A stretch of DNA of 64,000 nucleotides from RGIG7213 sp045540335 (GCA_045540335.1 JAZQHC010000010.1:27415-91414); one strand, 5' to 3'; positions 1 to 8,919 are shown, counted from the stretch's first letter. Notes: generated from the sequence alone by a model not told the origin. A program made the numbers and translations.

Positions 1-589
1 GTGTTCTTATCGGCCAACGCATACACAGTTTTAACGGGATTTCCTTACCGTTGCAAAGCACCTTGGCAATTACGTCGTTTTTTGTATAATCACCCGAAGG
101 CACAGCTTGCGTAATAACGCCTTTCACGCCGTGAGGCACCATACATTTATGCTTTATAACGGGCGTTTCGTCTAACGTTGCAAAAACGTCGCCCTCGCAA
201 ACCTCATCACCATCTTTAACACATACGTTTACAGCCCAAACGTTGGCATCTGCTTGTTCGCCTGAATTTCCTATATTGATAAACGCGCCTTGAGCCTTGT
301 ACATAGCACTTAACGGCCTGCCTATACCGTCAAAAATATTTGACATAAGCCCCGGGCCAAGCTCGACATACATAGATGCACCCGTGCCTACGACAGGCTC
401 TCCGTTTTTCAAGCCTACGGTATCTTCGTAAACTTGAATCGTAGTGCTGTTTGAATTGACGGAAATAACTTCACCGACAAGTCTTTTATTGCCCACATAC
501 ACCATCTCTTGCATGGCAAACGGGGCGTTTCCTTTTACGGTAACAACGGGACCGTTTATACCGTAAACGGAGTACGTTATATCATTCAT
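1..589 (-). CDS. atpA: V-type ATP synthase subunit A (partial, 3' end outside window)
   Basis: Catalytic nucleotide-binding subunit of the rotary V/A-type ATPase. Only the first 196 codons are in the window and the gene runs off the left edge. The visible part holds the N-terminal beta-barrel (MNDITYSVYGINGPVV) and the family-specific bulge domain, ending in the conserved segment WPIRT that precedes the nucleotide-binding fold. It starts at an ATG 12 bases after the subunit E stop, so it is last of the operon genes seen here; B and D would be expected beyond the edge. The P-loop itself is not visible. Confidence 0.95.
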   Translation of the reverse strand, partial: MNDITYSVYGINGPVVTVKGNAPFAMQEMVYVGNKRLVGEVISVNSNSTTIQVYEDTVGLKNGEPVVGTGASMYVELGPGLMSNIFDGIGRPLSAMYKAQGAFINIGNSGEQADANVWAVNVCVKDGDEVCEGDVFATLDETPVIKHKCMVPHGVKGVITQAVPSGDYTKNDVIAKVLCNGKEIPLKLCMRWPIRT

Positions 590-601
590 GATAATTTTCC
601 T

Positions 602-1207
602 TTACCTTACAGATATCGTTAAGCCCGAATTATTATTTACAAAGTACTCCCTTTCGGCAACGAGCTTTTCATCAAGAGTTTCATCGGCGATCTTAAATAA
701 GATATTATCGTATCCTCTTACCCCGCCTATCTTGATATTATCATCCGCTTGCACCGTACACGGATTGGCAAATGATTCTTTAATAAGGGATTCATATATC
801 ATATCCTCGGGCTTTACGTACAGTACAACACGGTTACAACGCAGCACATCGGATATTTTTTTTACTGATTTGCGAAGGAAATCGGCATATTCGGGCGTTT
901 TTGCAAATTCTGCAAGTTTTTCGCCTGCGTGCTTGATTACTTCGTCTGTCATTTCGGAACGTTTTTGCACAAGCTCCATTCTTGCCTGCATATGCTTTTG
1001 GGAAAGTTCTGCCAATATCTTTGCACTTTCTGCATTTATCACCGCTTTTGCGTACTTACGTGCAGAGGATTCGTATGCGCGCGCCGCTTCTTTAAGAGCA
1101 GCCGCTTTATACGATGCCATCTCTGCTATCATATCGCTGTTTTCTTTTTGTGATTGGCGGTGGATATCTTCAACCAATTCGTTAACTTTTTTATCTAAAT
1201 TAGGCAT
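602..1207 (-). CDS. atpE: V-type ATP synthase subunit E
   Basis: Peripheral-stalk subunit that pairs with the G/H subunit to hold the catalytic head against rotation. The 201-residue protein has a long charged, Ala/Glu/Lys-rich N-terminal helix (about residues 5-105) followed by a compact C-terminal domain, the normal E-subunit plan and length. The ATG shares its first base with the stop codon of subunit F, pointing to translational coupling. Identification rests on layout plus operon position, since E subunits are poorly conserved in sequence. Confidence 0.88.
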   Translation of the reverse strand: MPNLDKKVNELVEDIHRQSQKENSDMIAEMASYKAAALKEAARAYESSARKYAKAVINAESAKILAELSQKHMQARMELVQKRSEMTDEVIKHAGEKLAEFAKTPEYADFLRKSVKKISDVLRCNRVVLYVKPEDMIYESLIKESFANPCTVQADDNIKIGGVRGYDNILFKIADETLDEKLVAEREYFVNNNSGLTISVR

Positions 1208-1515
1208 TAAACCTTTACTCCTATAGCATCACGGACGTATTTTTTTATCGAATCTTTTGAACGGCCTGCGCTGTGTCTGTCGGGGATCTCGACTATTAAC
1301 GGACGGCGGCGGTTCAATTTAATATCATATATCAAATCCGGGCATAGCGGAACAAGCAATTCCGTAATAAGCAGAATACCGATGCTTTCGTCATTTGCCG
1401 CTTTTTCTATTTGCCGCTTTACCTGCTCTGCCTCGTGAACTACGACGCCCTCTATCCCTGCCAGGCGCATACCCGTTACCGTATCTACGTTATCGCTTAT
1501 AACGAAAAACTTCAT
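1207..1515 (-). CDS. atpF: V-type ATP synthase subunit F
   Basis: Small central-rotor subunit (102 residues) that sits with D in the shaft. The N-terminal pattern FFVISDNVDTVTGMRLAGIE and the central GILLITELL followed by RRPLIVEIPD are typical of the Rossmann-like F subunit. It lies one base downstream of the subunit K stop and overlaps the start of E by one base. Length is normal for the family. Confidence 0.92.
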   Translation of the reverse strand: MKFFVISDNVDTVTGMRLAGIEGVVVHEAEQVKRQIEKAANDESIGILLITELLVPLCPDLIYDIKLNRRRPLIVEIPDRHSAGRSKDSIKKYVRDAIGVKV

Positions 1516-1516
1516 G

Positions 1517-1966
1517 TTATATTTTGTTAAGTATCAAGATAGATACAAGCAAGCCGTAAAGTGCGATACCTTCACCCAATGCAACGAAAATAAGTGCTTT
1601 ACCAAACGCTTTGGGATCTTCCGAGGTAGCACCGATAGCAGCAGGTGCGGCAGCGGCAACTGCCATACCGCCGCCAAGGCCTGATATACCCGTTACCAAA
1701 GCTGCTGCGATATAGCCAAGCCCATCGGAAATATTTGTGTTTGCAGATTCTTCTGTTTTAACATCTTCGGTTGTTTCAGCTTCCGAAGCGGCAACCGCGA
1801 ACGTAAAAACAGAGGATATTGCAAGAATGCAAGCAAAGCACGCCAACTGCCTGCCCAAAGCAGATTTTGCGGGAAGGCCGTTTCTTACACGGTTTATGGA
1901 ATAAAGAACGGATGCAAGGACAAGAACAAAGGGTACTGTTAAAGAAATAATTTGAAATAATAACAT
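1517..1966 (-). CDS. atpK: V-type ATP synthase subunit K (membrane rotor ring)
   Basis: Proteolipid of the ion-translocating ring. The 149-residue protein has two N-terminal hydrophobic segments (about 3-22 and 41-60), an acidic polar linker (about 61-80, rich in E, T and D), then the classical c-type hairpin (about 82-110 and 122-147). The ion-binding carboxylate is most likely E132 in ALGEGIALYG. Only the C-terminal hairpin looks like a functional proteolipid unit; the N-terminal pair is not an obvious duplicate, unlike four-helix NtpK. Whether the ring carries protons or sodium cannot be decided by eye. Confidence 0.88.
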   Translation of the reverse strand: MLLFQIISLTVPFVLVLASVLYSINRVRNGLPAKSALGRQLACFACILAISSVFTFAVAASEAETTEDVKTEESANTNISDGLGYIAAALVTGISGLGGGMAVAAAAPAAIGATSEDPKAFGKALIFVALGEGIALYGLLVSILILNKI

Positions 1967-1999
1967 AATCTTCTCTTTTCTGCCGCATGGCGGCTTCTT

Positions 2000-3901
2000 T
2001 TATTTTTCGTTTGCCGTTATCGGCATATATGGTTCACCCTCGCCTTTGAAAAAGCGCGAGAACATTTCGTAAAACTCAAGCCTTAACACCTGAATACCTA
2101 CAAGCAACGCTTCCAGACACATAACAAGTGCATTTCCGAACACCAATATTATAACGTACGGAACACCCGAAGACATTTCTGCAAGTGTAAACACAACCTT
2201 CATCATTCCTGCGTGGACAAGAATAAACGCACCGACACGCAAAAACGACATAGTATTCGTTACGTAACCCAAAACCGTTTCAAACATTTCGAAAAACGTT
2301 TGCATAAAATAATCTGTCAATGCCTGGCCTTCTTCAAGCGGCTTTTTATGCTCTGCCAATCTTATAAGAGGCTCTGCAAAAAACATCAGTATAAGCGTGA
2401 TAACTATAACGGGTATAGCAAATACGCTTGCTGATTTTATCAGAAGCAAGGATACGATAGCCAGATAAAACATCATACCGCACAATCCGTTTGAGGATAA
2501 TATGCCGTGAAGTATTTTACCTTGCTTTGCGTTGGAAACGATATTCAACAGCATCGCCAAAAGCACAAACACACCGCCCGCACCGACAGCGCCGTATATT
2601 ATCAGCTGTGTAGTTGCAGGCGACATTACTTCAACGGGTTTTTCTGCAAATCCCAATGCTTTATACATTGGGTTAAGTAATTCTTCAAATCCGAACACCG
2701 ACCCGTAAACAAGCCCAAACACCGCTGAAGATATACCGCACGGAACAAGTATTTGCCCAAGCGGCATTTTTTTCAGCTTCCACATTAAATATCCTATAAT
2801 GGCAAGCACGATGCCCTGCCCTACGTCGCCGAACATTATGCCGAACAACAATGTATATGTTATTGCAACAAACGACGTGGGATCAAGCTCTTGATAACAC
2901 GGCAACCCGTACATACCCACGTAATATTCATACGGCCTTGTAAAAAAGTTATTTTTTAACTTTATAGGCGGTGATAATTCTGTCTTGCGGTTAAGCACTT
3001 CCACCGTGCATTCCGTATCGGATACACTTTGTATTGTTTTTTTAAGATGCTCGCCGTCCTCTTCGGGGCACCAGCCGCAAATTACAAATCTGTCGTTATG
3101 ATATGCGGCGTATTTTCGCATATCAAACGCTTTTTTCTTTTCAAGAACACAATAAAGCATTTGGCGGCACTTTTCTTCTTCTTGCAAAAGAAGCTGACCG
3201 CGTTCTTTTTGCAAAGCATCAAGCTCTTGATTAAGCTCAGATATATACTTTTCAAGCTTTTCGTATATTTCTTTCGGTGTTCCGTTTTGCACCTTTATCG
3301 GTAATTCCTGAAAATATAAGCTTGAAAATATACGTTTTGCATCCTCTTCCAATGCTTTTGGTGCAAAATACACGCCGTAGCAAATATCGTTATCTATTTT
3401 TGCAGGGCAAAATATGATTTCTTTTTTCGAATAGTTCGTTTTGAATTTTTCGTATGCCGAAAGCGTAAACGAACCAAATCGCGCAACCGTATATTCGCAG
3501 GCGAATATTTTTGCAAGGTCAACATCTATGTCGGTAAAGCGGTACAAAATACTTTTATACCCTTCGTTTTCTTCGAGGTCGGCTTTCAGCTTCGTTATTC
3601 TTTCATCGGTTCGCGCCCTTTTTTCAGTAACTGAAGATATGTAGGCTATTATCTCTTCATCAGAAAAATAAACGCTTGGGGTTTCTTCCGCATATGTACC
3701 GTTTAATATTCCGCACAGCGAACCTTCCATTTCAGTATAGGGATTTTCCTCTGATAATGGCAAATAATCGGTAGTATCCGAATAAAACTTACGCAATTCA
3801 TCAGGTTGAAACACCCCAACAGACGTAAGCTTTTCAAGCGTTTCCGACAAAGAGGATATATGGCCTGCAATACTTACACTGCACATTTTGCAAACAGACA
3901 T
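2000..3901 (-). CDS. atpI: V-type ATP synthase subunit I (a-type stator)
   Basis: Membrane stator subunit that provides the ion half-channels next to the K ring. The 633-residue protein has a cytoplasmic N-terminal half with coiled-coil stretches (about 90-110 and 210-250) and a multi-spanning C-terminal half from about residue 340, including the conserved FGIMFGDVGQG and the later segment ETVLGYVTNTMSFLRVGAF. The R in SFLRVG is the expected essential arginine. It starts one base after the subunit C stop. Length matches bacterial NtpI. Confidence 0.95.
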   Translation of the reverse strand: MSVCKMCSVSIAGHISSLSETLEKLTSVGVFQPDELRKFYSDTTDYLPLSEENPYTEMEGSLCGILNGTYAEETPSVYFSDEEIIAYISSVTEKRARTDERITKLKADLEENEGYKSILYRFTDIDVDLAKIFACEYTVARFGSFTLSAYEKFKTNYSKKEIIFCPAKIDNDICYGVYFAPKALEEDAKRIFSSLYFQELPIKVQNGTPKEIYEKLEKYISELNQELDALQKERGQLLLQEEEKCRQMLYCVLEKKKAFDMRKYAAYHNDRFVICGWCPEEDGEHLKKTIQSVSDTECTVEVLNRKTELSPPIKLKNNFFTRPYEYYVGMYGLPCYQELDPTSFVAITYTLLFGIMFGDVGQGIVLAIIGYLMWKLKKMPLGQILVPCGISSAVFGLVYGSVFGFEELLNPMYKALGFAEKPVEVMSPATTQLIIYGAVGAGGVFVLLAMLLNIVSNAKQGKILHGILSSNGLCGMMFYLAIVSLLLIKSASVFAIPVIVITLILMFFAEPLIRLAEHKKPLEEGQALTDYFMQTFFEMFETVLGYVTNTMSFLRVGAFILVHAGMMKVVFTLAEMSSGVPYVIILVFGNALVMCLEALLVGIQVLRLEFYEMFSRFFKGEGEPYMPITANEK

Positions 3902-3902
3902 T

Positions 3903-4955
3903 TTATCCCTCCGTTATGATCATCGCAAGAAGTGTTTCTTGCGGCATGGAATATCTGATTCCTTCAACTATTTTTATTATATTTCCCAATTCTACCCCCA
4001 ACAGATACATATAGCACAATACCACTACCGCGGGGTAGGTTGAATTGCGGATATATTTTCTGCACTTTTCAGCACAGATACGAACATCCGTATCCGCATC
4101 TAAAGAAAACATCCGCTTATATTTTGTAGCACTTATCAACGGTGCAGAGCCACTCGGTGCATTTATGAGGGCTTGCAGCTTTTTTTCGCCTATATCGCCG
4201 TGCGGTAGCATTAAAGAACGAATATATTCGCCGTTTGCACCTGAAAAATTCTTTAATCTTATTATCGTTGAAATATTTTTTGCATCTATATACGATTTAA
4301 AAAACTCGCCTAACTGACGATGTTCTTCTTTGCTTGTGAAATGAGATGATTTTTCGTGTAATATATCAAATATCAAATTCCAGATATCGGCTTCTAAATG
4401 AACGACGTCAACGCTTTTTCCGTCATTAGGAATATATTTGGATAAAATATCATTGTATGGTGAATTCTCTGCCGCTTTTACTATATCGGCATACGTTTCG
4501 GCATTTGATAATTCCGAAATGCGTATTTTGGATTCCTTATCAAAGTCGGAAAGCAAAACGTGAAACGATTCATCTGCCCTATCGTAGCTTAAGCCTGCAA
4601 CTGCACGCATTAAAAGCGATACTTCGCGCTCTGCACACAGATACCATTTTATGTACTCGCCGCCGCCTTTAAGATACGAGGCAAGTTTTATGTAATCGCC
4701 GTATTTACGCTTTTCAAGCATATATTCGATCTGCTCGCGGTGCATGGAAGAAACCGCGCGATCGGTTTTTAAAACGTTTGAATACCGCTTTTTGGAATTT
4801 AAAAACGATGCCGCTTCACCTACGGTGGTGCATGATGCAAGCTGCCTGTAATCGTCGTACCGCAGCCTTTCGCCGTACATACATCTGGCTTTTGCCGCAG
4901 CGGCATTTTCGCACCCGAATATTTTGCCAACCGTTTTTTTCTTAATTTTTTTCAT
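3903..4955 (-). CDS. atpC: V-type ATP synthase subunit C
   Basis: Subunit C (AC39/d type) caps the membrane ring and links it to the central shaft. The 350-residue length and mostly helical, repeat-like content fit the family, with the opening AKARCMYGERLRYDDYRQLA matching the usual N-terminal ARVRAME...Y..L pattern. The ATG overlaps the stop of the upstream stalk gene by one base (TAATG). Sequence conservation in this family is low, so operon context supports the call. Confidence 0.88.
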   Translation of the reverse strand: MKKIKKKTVGKIFGCENAAAAKARCMYGERLRYDDYRQLASCTTVGEAASFLNSKKRYSNVLKTDRAVSSMHREQIEYMLEKRKYGDYIKLASYLKGGGEYIKWYLCAEREVSLLMRAVAGLSYDRADESFHVLLSDFDKESKIRISELSNAETYADIVKAAENSPYNDILSKYIPNDGKSVDVVHLEADIWNLIFDILHEKSSHFTSKEEHRQLGEFFKSYIDAKNISTIIRLKNFSGANGEYIRSLMLPHGDIGEKKLQALINAPSGSAPLISATKYKRMFSLDADTDVRICAEKCRKYIRNSTYPAVVVLCYMYLLGVELGNIIKIVEGIRYSMPQETLLAMIITEG

Positions 4956-5266
4956 TACGTATCAAGCACCCTTGCAACTATATCGTTTGCCCACTTTTCA
5001 CGATTGGCGTTATATACAAATTGAAGGTTATCGTTTATCTTTTTATATTTTTTACTTGCCTGTTCCCATTCTTCATCTGCTTTTTTCTGTTGAAAAGCAA
5101 GCTGTTTTTTTATTTCCGATTCGGCACTTTGGGTATATTCTGCTTCCATTTTAGCTTTTTCTGCTGAAATTTCTGCCTGAAGATCGTTTTTTTGTGCCTG
5201 TGTTTTTTCTGAAAGCTTTCGTGCATTTTCGTCGGCTTGAAGTATTTTTTCGATAATTTTCTTCAC
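4955..5266 (-). CDS. V-type ATP synthase peripheral stalk subunit (G/H type)
   Basis: First gene of the ATP synthase operon. It is an almost entirely charged coiled coil (E/K/Q/A rich) of 103 residues, as expected for the stalk partner of subunit E. An ATG nine codons upstream (5293) is also in frame, but a clear AAAGGAG stands 7-8 bases before the GTG at 5266, so the GTG start is preferred. The opening then reads MKKIIEKILQADENARKL. Function is inferred from position and coiled-coil character. Confidence 0.82.
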   Translation of the reverse strand: MKKIIEKILQADENARKLSEKTQAQKNDLQAEISAEKAKMEAEYTQSAESEIKKQLAFQQKKADEEWEQASKKYKKINDNLQFVYNANREKWANDIVARVLDT

Positions 5267-5361
5267 TTTTTTTTCACTCCTTTCAAAATGCATACAGGAC
5301 TAATTTTATACTTAAATTGTTCTTATTTAAAGGCCAATTTTAAAATATATTATGAATACTA

Positions 5362-5390
5362 TTGCTTTTTAAGAGATTTTAATATACAAT
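5362..5390 (+). promoter_or_regulatory. Predicted sigma-A promoter of trmK
   Basis: TTGCTT at 5362-5367 and TACAAT at 5385-5390 are 17 bases apart. They lie 44 bases before the TTG start of trmK in the 167-base divergent gap to the ATP synthase operon. No equally good promoter is seen on the other strand. Confidence 0.55.
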
Positions 5391-5433
5391 TCGATTCAGA
5401 AATATTTCACTTAAAAAAACAGGGGTAAAAGCA

Positions 5434-6102
5434 TTGGCAAACGAAAGATTTGATTCGATAATTTCTTTAGTACAGCCTAATCGCACGGTGGCAGACATCG
5501 GGTGCGATCATGCGTACGTATCATGTGAACTGGTAAAACGCGGGATAAGCAATCTTATATACGCCTCTGACGTTAGAACAGGGCCGTTGGAATGCGCAAA
5601 AGCAAATATTAAAAAATACGGTTTTGAAAAAAACATAATACCGCGCCTTGCCGACGGATTAGACGGAATAGAAGAATTTCAACCGGAGGAAATAATAATT
5701 GCCGGCATGGGCGGCGAGCTTATAATATCCATTTTACAAAGGTGCGAATATGTTAAAAACAGCAACGTTCATTTAATTTTGCAACCAATGACTGCCGTTT
5801 ACGAATTACGCCAATATCTTTACACCTGCGGTTTTACCGTTACAAAAGAGCTTCTTTGCCGTGATAGCGGCAAACTGTACGAAATTATATCCTGCCGATA
5901 CGAAAACAAGCAAAGCCGATATACGGAAGCACAGCTGCATTTAGGGGTTAAAACACACCTTGACCCGCTTTTTAATGAATTTCTGCAAGCTAAAATAAAC
6001 AAGTTTAACGTAATAATAAAAGGAAAAGAAAAAGCAGGCCTTGATACGAAATATGAACACGACATTTTAAATGAATTTTTAAAAATAGGTGCATTGCAAT
6101 AA
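5434..6102 (+). CDS. trmK: tRNA (adenine(22)-N1)-methyltransferase TrmK
   Basis: SAM-dependent Rossmann methyltransferase that makes m1A at position 22 of bacterial tRNAs. The SAM site is visible as VADIGCDHAYVS near residue 20, and the family signature IIIAGMGGELI lies near residue 90. At 222 residues it is of normal length, with a charged helical C-terminus. The start is a TTG at 5434 with AGGGG about 8 bases upstream; no ATG is suitably placed. It is a single-gene unit ending at a shared terminator. Confidence 0.92.
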   Translation: MANERFDSIISLVQPNRTVADIGCDHAYVSCELVKRGISNLIYASDVRTGPLECAKANIKKYGFEKNIIPRLADGLDGIEEFQPEEIIIAGMGGELIISILQRCEYVKNSNVHLILQPMTAVYELRQYLYTCGFTVTKELLCRDSGKLYEIISCRYENKQSRYTEAQLHLGVKTHLDPLFNEFLQAKINKFNVIIKGKEKAGLDTKYEHDILNEFLKIGALQ

Positions 6103-6198
6103 AGAAGCCATAACGATATCTGTTCAAAACGGGTATGAATATCATATTTACCCATCTTAATACAGTAGTAGCTTTGATAGTGTATTTTAATAAAAAAA

Positions 6199-6240
6199 AC
6201 GGAGATATCTTCTATACGAAGTATCTCCGTTTAGTTTTTT
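6199..6240. terminator. Bidirectional intrinsic terminator
   Basis: Inverted repeat ACGGAGATA (6199-6207) / TATCTCCGT (6222-6230) with a run of A on the left and T-rich sequence on the right. It lies between the convergent trmK and flippase genes and can serve both. Confidence 0.85.
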
Positions 6241-6262
6241 AGTTTTAAACAAATATGTCAGA

Positions 6263-7675
6263 TTACTTTTTAAGTGATCTTTGATTTTTCTTTCCCATGA
6301 ACATTTTGAAGGTATAAACCAACATTTGGAAGTTAAATGCAACAATCAGCACGAAGAAGATTGCCGAAAATACAATTGATACCTTGCCGCCGTAAACCAT
6401 AAAAATGCTTTGCAATAAAAGCAGGGCGATATTGACCATGGTTCTTGTAAAATACACTTTATATCTTACATACAATAAAGATCTGTACGTTGCAATAACA
6501 TAAACCACAACGAAGCTTATCATAGTGGCAATTGCCGCGCCCATTACGCCGAAAGCCTTTATTAAAACGATATTGCATACAATATTTATACCTGCCCCGC
6601 TTGCAGAGCAAATAAGTGAATTAACGCTTTTTTTCTTAACCAGAAAAATAACCGAAATGAAGGAAACAAGCCCCGTACAAGCCGTTGCAATTATCAAAAA
6701 CGGTGTGTATTGCCAGGCGGTATAGAAATCGTTTTTTATAAGTATCTTAGTTATAACCTTTACAAAAAGTATCAGCCCTGAGGACATTATAAAAAGCACA
6801 GCTTTATATCCTTCAAATACCCTTGTAAAGAATTTACCCATATTTCCGCGGTTATCCTCTTCCACAAGTGCCATTTGCCACGCCTCTATAAATACGCCTG
6901 TTAACATAATAACTATGTTTGGGATTTTATATCCCATTGCATATATACCGCTTGCAGATTCATCAATCATATAAAGAATAACGTATCTGTCTGAAATATT
7001 CGTTATCCACCAGAAAACCGTTGTAGGTATAAGCGGAATGGAATATTTCAGCATATTTATTGCCAATTTTAAAGAATACTTTTTAATCTGTATTGCATCA
7101 AGCAGATTGCCTGCTTTAAACATAAACAATACGGTAAAAAAGTCTGCTAAAATATTGGCAACCAAATAACCCACCACGCCTAAACGGAAAACAAGCAAAA
7201 GTAAAATATTGAACACCAGCGTAAGCACCGTGCAGACGACACCCTTTACGGCGTATATCTTAACCTGGCCCCTACCGCGCAAAAATTGCGCACAAATAGT
7301 ATGCATGCCGTACATAAATACGTACAATGCAAGTAAAAGCATATAATCGTTAAGAACGTACACCAAGCTCAACAATGGCGAAACAACGGCAAATATCACC
7401 ATACCTGCAAGTAAGGTAGAAAAGCCTATTGTAAAAACAGCCTCGTGATTATCCTTATCGTCGTAAGCAAAACGAAAAACTGCGTTACAAATACCCAACG
7501 TTATCAGCGGCTGCAACAAATTGGCTGATTGTGCAACTATATCCGCAATACCGTAATCCGCAGTTGACATTACGGAAGAGTACAGTGGCAAAAGTAAAAA
7601 GACAAGCACCTTTGATAAAAAGGCACCTATCCCAAGTATTGAAGTGTTTTTTAAAAGTTTCGTGTACTTATTCAT
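6263..7675 (-). CDS. Oligosaccharide flippase family protein (Wzx/MurJ-like)
   Basis: Polytopic inner-membrane protein of 470 residues of the MOP/polysaccharide-transport superfamily, which flips lipid-linked sugars. The N-terminus KNTSILGIGAFLSKVLVFLL..PLYSS is the typical family opening, followed by about a dozen to fourteen hydrophobic helices, and the C-terminal half matches the polysaccharide-biosynthesis C domain. It starts seven bases after the stop of the acyl carrier protein gene, so the two are co-transcribed. Substrate is unknown: no glycosyltransferases lie next to it. Confidence 0.85.
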   Translation of the reverse strand: MNKYTKLLKNTSILGIGAFLSKVLVFLLLPLYSSVMSTADYGIADIVAQSANLLQPLITLGICNAVFRFAYDDKDNHEAVFTIGFSTLLAGMVIFAVVSPLLSLVYVLNDYMLLLALYVFMYGMHTICAQFLRGRGQVKIYAVKGVVCTVLTLVFNILLLLVFRLGVVGYLVANILADFFTVLFMFKAGNLLDAIQIKKYSLKLAINMLKYSIPLIPTTVFWWITNISDRYVILYMIDESASGIYAMGYKIPNIVIMLTGVFIEAWQMALVEEDNRGNMGKFFTRVFEGYKAVLFIMSSGLILFVKVITKILIKNDFYTAWQYTPFLIIATACTGLVSFISVIFLVKKKSVNSLICSASGAGINIVCNIVLIKAFGVMGAAIATMISFVVVYVIATYRSLLYVRYKVYFTRTMVNIALLLLQSIFMVYGGKVSIVFSAIFFVLIVAFNFQMLVYTFKMFMGKKNQRSLKK

Positions 7676-7682
7676 AAATATA

Positions 7683-7907
7683 TCAGGAATTCTTTTCTAT
7701 ATATTCAACGATTGCCATAGGTGTTCTTATATCAATTATTTCTTCATCTGCAACGAAAATACCGTACATATCTTCGAGTGCCATTACGATATCTACCACC
7801 GCCAAAGAATCAGCGCCGAGGTCGTCAACAATATCCGAATCGTCCATTATTTCTTGTATATCAACGCCAAGTTCATTTGCAATAATCTCTTTTATATTTT
7901 CAAGCAT
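7683..7907 (-). CDS. acpP: Acyl carrier protein
   Basis: 74-residue carrier protein with the phosphopantetheine attachment motif GADSL; the modified serine is S34. The acidic four-helix pattern and length are standard. A strong GGAGG precedes the ATG. It is not next to fatty-acid synthesis genes but in an operon with a flippase, so it may be a dedicated carrier (for example for modification of an exported glycan) rather than the housekeeping AcpP; that is inference. The phosphopantetheinyl transferase at 22 kb could load it. Confidence 0.9.
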   Translation of the reverse strand: MLENIKEIIANELGVDIQEIMDDSDIVDDLGADSLAVVDIVMALEDMYGIFVADEEIIDIRTPMAIVEYIEKNS

Positions 7908-7935
7908 TTTATTTCCTCCGAATTTGTTTCATATA

Positions 7936-7964
7936 ATGATACTACAAACGAAACGTATTTTCAA
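7936..7964 (-). promoter_or_regulatory. Predicted sigma-A promoter of acpP-flippase
   Basis: On the minus strand TTGAAA (7959-7964) and TATCAT (7936-7941) are separated by 17 bases, about 30 bases upstream of the acpP ATG. Confidence 0.5.
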
Positions 7965-8041
7965 GTGTTTTGAAAAATATTTTCAATTTATTTCACAATA
8001 GAATTTTTTATGAATATACTGTTGAAAAGGAGGTATTAACC

Positions 8042-8548
8042 GTGCAAAATATTGATTGTATTTTAAATCTGCCGTATCCGCCGATAGAAGTTAACGACCG
8101 CAACAACGAGCTTGCCGCAAGGCTTTCGGTATTATATGCAGGGCGCGACAGCGAATTAACAGCCGTTTTACAATACGAATATCAGCATATAATTTCAAGC
8201 GAAAAATACGCGTACATATCAGACGTATTGGATTGCATCGGCAAAACTGAAATGCGCCATTATGAAATGCTTGGAAAACTGATAGTTGCTTTGGGTGCAG
8301 ACCCAAGGATAGCCGCACAAGACCGAGGCAGGTTTGTATATTGGAACGGCGCAAACGTTACGTATTCGCACAGAATAGACCGCATGATAAAAGACAATAT
8401 AGCAAACGAAAAAAGAGCTATTGCGGCGTATAACAATTTTTTAGCTATATCAAACGATCAAAAAATAAACGACGTTATCAAGCGTATCATTTTAGATGAA
8501 GAGCATCACATAAAAATTCTGTCTATGCTGTTGGAGGATCTTCACTGA
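8042..8548 (+). CDS. Ferritin-like diiron protein (manganese catalase/CotJC-like)
   Basis: Four-helix-bundle protein of 168 residues. Two metal-ligand sets are visible: a glutamate-bearing helix ELTAVLQYEYQ with EMRHYEML (ExxH), and IANEKRAIAAY with DEEHHIKIL (ExxH), the ferritin-like pattern. Proteins of this kind act as diiron or dimanganese peroxide-handling enzymes, and spore-coat CotJC belongs to the same superfamily. A frame opens 24 codons earlier at 7970, but AAGGAGG at 8027-8033 lies 8 bases before the GTG at 8042, which is taken as the start. It converges on the sigG fragment, one base away. Confidence 0.75.
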   Translation: MQNIDCILNLPYPPIEVNDRNNELAARLSVLYAGRDSELTAVLQYEYQHIISSEKYAYISDVLDCIGKTEMRHYEMLGKLIVALGADPRIAAQDRGRFVYWNGANVTYSHRIDRMIKDNIANEKRAIAAYNNFLAISNDQKINDVIKRIILDEEHHIKILSMLLEDLH

Positions 8549-8549
8549 T

Positions 8550-8855
8550 TCACCTTGTTACGTTCATCGGCACGGCATACGTGGAAAATTTCACGCCTAC
8601 TGACAGATCAAAATTGTCGATTGCTTTTATCAAGCCTATACACCCCACTTGAAATATATCATCAAGGTTTTCGCGCCTGCCTGTGAATTTTTGAACTACG
8701 CTTAAAACAAGCTTAAGATTTCCGTTTATCAATTCTTCCCTTGCGAAGGGGTCGTCGTTTTGAATTTTCAAAAGCAATTCGGTTTTTTTGTCTTCTGTTA
8801 TCGTTTTCAGTTTAGATGTGTTTACACCGCATATTTCGACTTTGTTTTTGTACAT
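8550..8855 (-). CDS. sigG: Truncated sporulation sigma factor SigG (probable remnant)
   Basis: The 101-residue product begins with NKVEICGVNTSKL, the hallmark N-terminus of SigG, and continues through sigma region 2 (NGNLKLVLSV, DDIFQVGCIGLIKAIDNFD, KFSTYAVPM). It stops four residues after AVPM, where the family continues with IIGEIRR and regions 3 and 4 (another 150 or so residues). Without region 4 it cannot recognise a -35 element, so it is not a working sigma factor. The Shine-Dalgarno is also weak (AAAGG, 12 bases away). Either a decayed gene or half of a split gene; the other half is not in this window. Confidence 0.85.
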   Translation of the reverse strand: MYKNKVEICGVNTSKLKTITEDKKTELLLKIQNDDPFAREELINGNLKLVLSVVQKFTGRRENLDDIFQVGCIGLIKAIDNFDLSVGVKFSTYAVPMNVTR

Positions 8856-8919
8856 AACGCATTTTTTCCTTTATTTTGAGAATTTTCTTTATTATTTGCC
8901 GTCTTTAGAAAATTTAAGC

